Assembly: GCA_950022295.1 (NCBI GenBank)
Contig: OX465599.1
Coordinates: forward strand, 275,735,501-275,799,500
Direction: 5' to 3'
DNA from: Bromus sterilis
Lineage: Eukaryota > Streptophyta > Magnoliopsida > Poales > Poaceae
DNA length: 64,000 nt
Each line of letters starts with the position of its first letter. Position 1 is the first letter of the stretch. The position numbers were made by a program, and so were the translations under genes. Below are positions 59,329 to 64,000 of this stretch, one piece after another. A model generated the notes under the pieces. The model was not told where the DNA came from and did no database searches. It saw only the letters and a list, made by a program, of their open reading frames with translations.

Positions 59329-59775
59329 ATGGTTATGGTACCCGCGCATGTCGGCCCTCGTCCTGTCTATGATTCGGATGTGGTACATATTATATTCTAT
59401 AACTATTTGGTTCATTTATTGTTTATGACAATTATGCCAACCAATGTGACATATATTTTCTTTATCTAGGAGGTAGTTGAAGCTTAAATTCCTACCGACC
59501 CTATTGTTGAGAGGTTAAATTTAGTTGAAGAAGAAAACAATTACTTGAAGGAAAAAATAAAAAGAATTGAGGAGGAGAAGATGCTATTGGAGTTACATTT
59601 TGAGGATGTCATCAATGATAATAAGATCAAGATGGATGCAATGCGCTTGAAGATTAGAAAGATTAGAAAATATGAAATTGATACCGAGGCTTGGTATCAT
59701 TATGTCGTTGGTTTAATTGTTACCTTCGTTGCGATTATGATCGCATTTGTTGTTGCATTGAAATGTTTTACATAG
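59329..59775 (+). pseudogene. CACTA-borne small coiled-coil/membrane protein, one stop codon
   Basis: Exon 1 (59329-59382) encodes VPAHVGPRPVYDSDV. Exon 2 (59470-59775) follows a GT-AG intron in phase 0. It encodes VERLNLVEEENNYLKEKIKR and more helical sequence, probably a coiled coil, then WYHYVV and a C-terminal hydrophobic segment GLIVTFVAIMIAFVVALK, probably a membrane anchor. A TAA at 59485-59487 near the start of exon 2 interrupts it; the rest stays open. Similar short proteins are common in wheat-group CACTA elements as I recall; their role is unknown to me. The gene lies between the subterminal repeats and the satellite. Confidence 0.65.
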
Positions 59776-59996
59776 ATTCAATGTATAACTTAGTTAGATG
59801 CTCTGGAGAGTTGTATGTTGTTCAATGAGAACTATGTATGTACTTTGGTTTTACTGTGATGATGAAGTTCTATTAATTTGGTAACTTCTCTATTCATGAT
59901 GTTCTGTAATGGTTTTTGACGCACTTAATTATATATAATGCACGCAGATGAACCGACAATGGATGTACGGTGACAGACACACCTCCCAAAACATTA
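59776..59996 (+). other. Spacer between CACTA gene and satellite
   Basis: AT-rich 3' flank of the small gene. It holds nothing recognisable. Confidence 0.5.
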
Positions 59997-62900
59997 AGTT
60001 TAGAAAAATGAAATGCCTTTGAAACAGATGTGTTTTCCTCTGAAAGAGATGGTCCAGTTTGTACACAAAGTGCATCCAATTTTTCCCGTAATCCTCTCAA
60101 CTTTTGCACACATGCTATTTGGGTCAAATGATGATACCATGCCAAGTTTCAACTTTTTCTGAGTTCAGTTGTAGTGTTTTCCAATTACAGGGTCATTTAG
60201 CTCAAAATAAATCATTGAATGCATCAAAAATAGCAAATGAAGTCAGAAAGGGTTGAAATTTTAGTATGTGGCTTTGAATGTTGCATGTTGGATGCAAAAA
60301 AAGTCTAGAGTTGAAATAAGTTTAGAAAAATGAAATGCCTTTGAAACAGATGTGTTTTCATCTGAAACCCTCATAGTTTGAAAGATATGGTCCAGTTTGT
60401 ACACGAAGTGCATCCAGTTTTGCCGTAATCCTCTCAACTTTTCCACACATGATATGTGGGTCAAATGATGGTACCATGCCAAGTTTCAACTTTTTCTGAG
60501 TTCAGTTGTAGTGCTTTCCAATTACAGGGTCATTTAGCTAAAAATAAATCATTAAATGCATGAAAAATAGCAAATGAAGTCAGAAAGGGTTGAAATTTTA
60601 GTATGTGGCTTTGAGTGTTACATGTTGGATGCAAAAAAAGTATTGAGTGGAAATAAGTGTAGAAAAATGAAATGCCTTTGAAACAAATGTGTTTTCGTCT
60701 GAAACCCTCGTAGTTTGAAAGAGATGGTCCAGTTTGTACACGAAATGGATCCAGTTTTTGCCGTAATCCTCTCAACTTTTGCACACATGCTATGTGGATC
60801 AAATGATGATACCATGCCAAGTTTCAACTTTTTCTGAGTTCAATTGTAGTGCTTTCCAATTACAGGGTCATTTAGCTCAAAATACATCATTAAATGCATG
60901 AAAAATAGCAAATGAAGTCAGAAAGGGTTGAAATTTTAGTATGTGGCTTTGAATGTTGCATGTTGTATGCAAATAAAAAAGTCTTGAGTTGTAATAAGTT
61001 TAGAAAAATGGAATGCCTTTGAAACATATGTGTTTTTGTTTCAAACCCTCGTAGTTTGAAAGAGAAGGTCCAGTTTGTACACGAAGTGCATCCAGTTTTT
61101 GCCGTAATCCTCTCAACTTTTGCACACATGCTATGTGTGTCAAATAATGATACCATGCCAAGTTTTAACTTTTTCTGAGTTCAGTTGTAGTGTTTTCTAA
61201 TTACAGGGTTATTTAGCTCAAAATAAATCATTAAATGCATGAAAAATAACAAATGAAGTCAGAAAGGGTTGAAATTTTAGTATGTGGCTTTGAATGTTGC
61301 ATGTTTGATGAAAAAAAAGTCTTGATTTGAAATAAATTTAGAAAAATGAAATGCCTTTGAAACAGATGTGTTTTCGTCTGAAACCCTCGTAGTTTGAAAG
61401 AGATGGTCCAGTTTGTACACGAAGTGCATCCAGTTTTTGCCGTAATCCTCTCAACTTTTGCACACATGTTATATGGGTCAAATGATGATACCATGCCAAG
61501 TTTCAACTTTTTCTGAGTTCAGTTGTAGTGCTTTCCAATTACAGGGTCATTTAGCTCAAAATAAATCATTAAATGCATGAAAAATAGCAAATGAAGTCAG
61601 AAAGGTTTGAAATTTTAGTATCTGGCTTTGAATATTGCATGTTGTATGCAAAAAAAAGTATTGAGTTGAAATAAGTTTAGAAAAATGAAATGCCTTTGAA
61701 ACAGATGTGTTTTCATCTGAAACCCTCGTAGTTTGAAAAATATGGTCCAGTTTGTAAACGAAGTGCATCCAGTTTTTGCCGTAATCCTCTCAACTTTTGC
61801 ACACATGCTATGTGGGTCAAATGATGGTACCATGCCAAGTTTCAACTTTTTTCTGAGTTCAGTTGTAGTGCTTTCCAATTACAGGGTCATTTAGCTCAAA
61901 ATAAATCATTAAATGCATGAAAAATAGCAAATGAAGTCAGAAAGGTTTGAAATTTTAGTATGTGGCTTTGAATATTGCATGTTGTATGCAAAAAAAAGTA
62001 TTGAGTTGAAATAAGTTTAGAAAAATGAAATGCCTTTGAAACAAATGTGTTTTCGTCTGAAACCCTCGTAGTTTGAAAGAGATGGTCCAGTTTGTACACG
62101 AAGTGTATCCAGTTTTTGCCGTAATGCTCTCAACTTTTGCACACATGCTATGTGGGTCAAATGATAGTACCATGCCAAGTTTCAACTTTTTGTGAGTTCA
62201 GTTGTAGTGCTTTTCAATTACAGGGTCATTTAGCTCAAAATAAATCATTAAATGCATGAAAAATAGCAAATGAAGTCAGAAAGGGTTGAAATTTTAGTAT
62301 GTGGCTTTGAATCTTGCATGTTGGATGAAAAAAAAAGTCTTGAGTCGAAATAAGTTTAGAAAAATGAAATGCCTTTGAAACAGATGTGTTTTCATCTGAA
62401 ACCCTCGTAGTTTGAAAGATATGGTCCAGTTTGTACACGAAGTCCATCCAGTTTTGCCGTAATCCTCTCAACTTTTCCACACATGCTATGTGGGTCAAAT
62501 GATGGTACCATGCCAAGTTTCAACTTTTTCTGAGTTCAGTTGTAGTGCTTTCCAATTACAGGGTCATTTAGCTAAAAATAAATCATTGAATGCATGATAA
62601 ATAGCAAATGAAGTCATAAAGGGTTGAAAGTTTAGTATGTGGCTTTGAATGTTGCATGTTGGATGCAAAAAAAGTCTTGAATTGAAATAAGTTTAGCACA
62701 ATGAAATGCCTTTGAAACAGATGTGTTTTCGTTTGAAACCCTCGTACTTTGAAAGAGATGGTCTAGTTTGTACACGAAATGGATCCAGTTTTTGCCGTAA
62801 TCCTCTCAACTTTTGCACACATGCTATGTGGATCAAATGATGATACCATGCCAAGTTTCAACTTTTTTTGAGTTCAATTGTAGTGCTTTCCAATTACAGG

Positions 62901-64000
62901 GTCATTTAGCTCAAAATAAATCATTAAATGCATGAAAAATAGCAAATGAAGTCAGAAAGGGTTGAAATTTTAGTATGTGGCTTTGAATGTTGCATGTTGG
63001 ATGAAAAAAAAGTTTTGAGTTGAAATAATTATAGAAAAATGAAATGCCTTTGAAACAGATGTGTTTTCGTCTGAAACCCTCGTAATTTGAAAGAGATGGT
63101 CAAGTTTGTACACGAAGTGCTTCCAGTTTTTGCCGTTATCCTCTCAGCTTTTGCACACATGCTACGTGTGTCAAATGATGATACCATGCCAAGTTTCAAC
63201 TTTTTCTCAGTTCAGTTGTAGTGTTTTCCAATTACAGGGTCATTTAGCTCAAAATAAATCATTAAATGCATGAAAAATAGAAAATGAAGTCAGAAAGGGT
63301 TAAAATTTTAGTATGTGGCTTTGAATGTTGCATGTTGGATGGAAAAAAAGTTTTGAGTTGAAATAAGTATAGAAAAATGAAATGCCTTTGAAACAGATGT
63401 GTTTTCGTCTGAAACCCTCGTAGTTTGAAAGATATGGTCCAGTTTGTACACGAAGTGCATCCAGTTTTTGCCGTAATTCTCTCAACTTTTGCACACATGC
63501 TATGTGGTTCAAATGATGGTACCATGCCAAGTTTAAACTTTTTCTGAGTTAAGTTGTAGTGCTGTCCAATTACGGGGTCATTTAGCTCAAAATAAATCAT
63601 TGAATGCATGATAAATAGCAAATGAAGTCATAAAGGGTTGAAATTTTAGTATGTGGCTTTGAATGTCGCATGTTGGTTGCAAAATAAGTCTTGAATTGAA
63701 ATAAGTTTAGCAAAATGAAATGCCTTTGAAACAGATGTGTTTTCGTTTGAAACCCTCGTACTTTGAAAGAGATGGTCTAGTTTGTACACGAAATGGATCC
63801 AGTTTTTGCCGTAATCCTCTAAACTTTTGCACACATGCTATGTGGGTCAAATGATGATACAATGCCAAGTTTCAACTTTTTCTGAGTTCAGTTGTAGTGC
63901 TTTCCAATTACAGGGTCATTTAGCTCAAAATAAATCATTAAATGCATGAAAAATAGCAAATGAAGTCAAAAAGGGTTGAAATTTTAGTATGTGGCTTTGA
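59997..64000. repeat. 338 bp tandem satellite, 12 units, runs off the window
   Basis: The marker CCAATTACAGGGTCATTTAG recurs at 60181, 60518, 60856, 61197, 61535, 61875, 62214, 62552, 62890, 63228, 63566 and 63904, spacings 337 to 341, mostly 338. The first unit is shortened by about 16 bp near 60045. The - strand open frames in each unit stop at different places and look accidental. Variant patterns show a three-unit higher-order repeat. Confidence 0.95.

Larger units (their letters stand above)
58639..64000 (+). mobile_element. CACTA DNA transposon, left end, continues past the window
   Basis: It starts CACAAGTAGAAAAATGGG, close to the CACTAGTAGAAAA end of a common Triticeae CACTA group (one key T changed to A). 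Next come subterminal repeats, a leader-like region, a small two-exon gene and a 338 bp satellite array. No transposase is visible in the 5.4 kb present. The right end and the 3 bp duplication cannot be checked. Confidence 0.7.

Noticed and set aside
60000..63900. Repeated minus-strand open frames of 60 to 120 codons in the satellite
   Set aside because: Each satellite unit gives similar short frames with different ends and no conserved stop; they follow from the repeat.

Overview
This window looks like a piece of a Triticeae-type grass genome (wheat, barley, rye or Aegilops; inferred, not proven). One intact single-copy gene sits at the left end. The rest is layered transposable elements of kinds typical of that tribe: Athila-lineage and chromovirus Gypsy elements with very long LTRs, a Tat-lineage Gypsy element, CACTA elements and their short derivatives, Stowaway and Harbinger-like MITEs, and decayed LINEs.

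Layout. 1-3180: decayed LINE. 3181-4640: AT-rich spacer. 4667-5280: a second LINE fragment carrying only an RNase H domain. 5714-7526: complete five-exon CDC20, the activator of the anaphase-promoting complex, with an MSA-like G2/M promoter motif upstream. 8065-8272: Harbinger-type MITE. 9403-23558: a complete Tat-lineage Gypsy element with two 987 bp LTRs and target duplication CCTAG. It carries gag-pol with an extra RNase H and, on the opposite strand between integrase and the 3' LTR, a six-exon antisense gene (17843-22120). All its genes are broken, although its LTRs differ at only about 16 positions by my hand count.

23564-24818: unassigned LTR-like remnant. From 24819 to 58638 there is one nest. 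The host is an Athila-lineage (Sabrina-like) element on the + strand. Its 5' LTR was split twice, first seen here by a 4.2 kb solo LTR (26040-30212) that itself holds a Stowaway MITE (29364-29457), and then by a 25 kb chromovirus on the - strand (30398-55460, target duplication ATTGA). The chromovirus received in turn a CACTA derivative (33982-35475) in one LTR, a solo Athila-type LTR (39273-40871) in gag, and a second Athila-type element (45400-54873) in its other LTR. That second element carries another CACTA derivative (47091-48485). The host gag carries a third copy (56981-58511). Because the two chromovirus LTRs are sisters, each shows what the other looked like before insertion.

58639-64000: a larger CACTA element that runs off the window. 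It has subterminal repeats, a small two-exon gene for a coiled-coil/membrane protein (one stop codon), and a 338 bp tandem satellite of 12 units with a three-unit higher-order pattern.

Most notable: two of the three short CACTA derivatives carry, at the same internal place, a segment matching the 3' half of plant 5S rRNA, including all three parts of its internal polymerase III promoter. The chromovirus LTRs also carry arrays of 15 bp palindromes whose two variants keep pairing through matched changes. I see no biosynthetic cluster, CRISPR, tRNA gene or other classical system. Only CDC20 appears to be a working gene.
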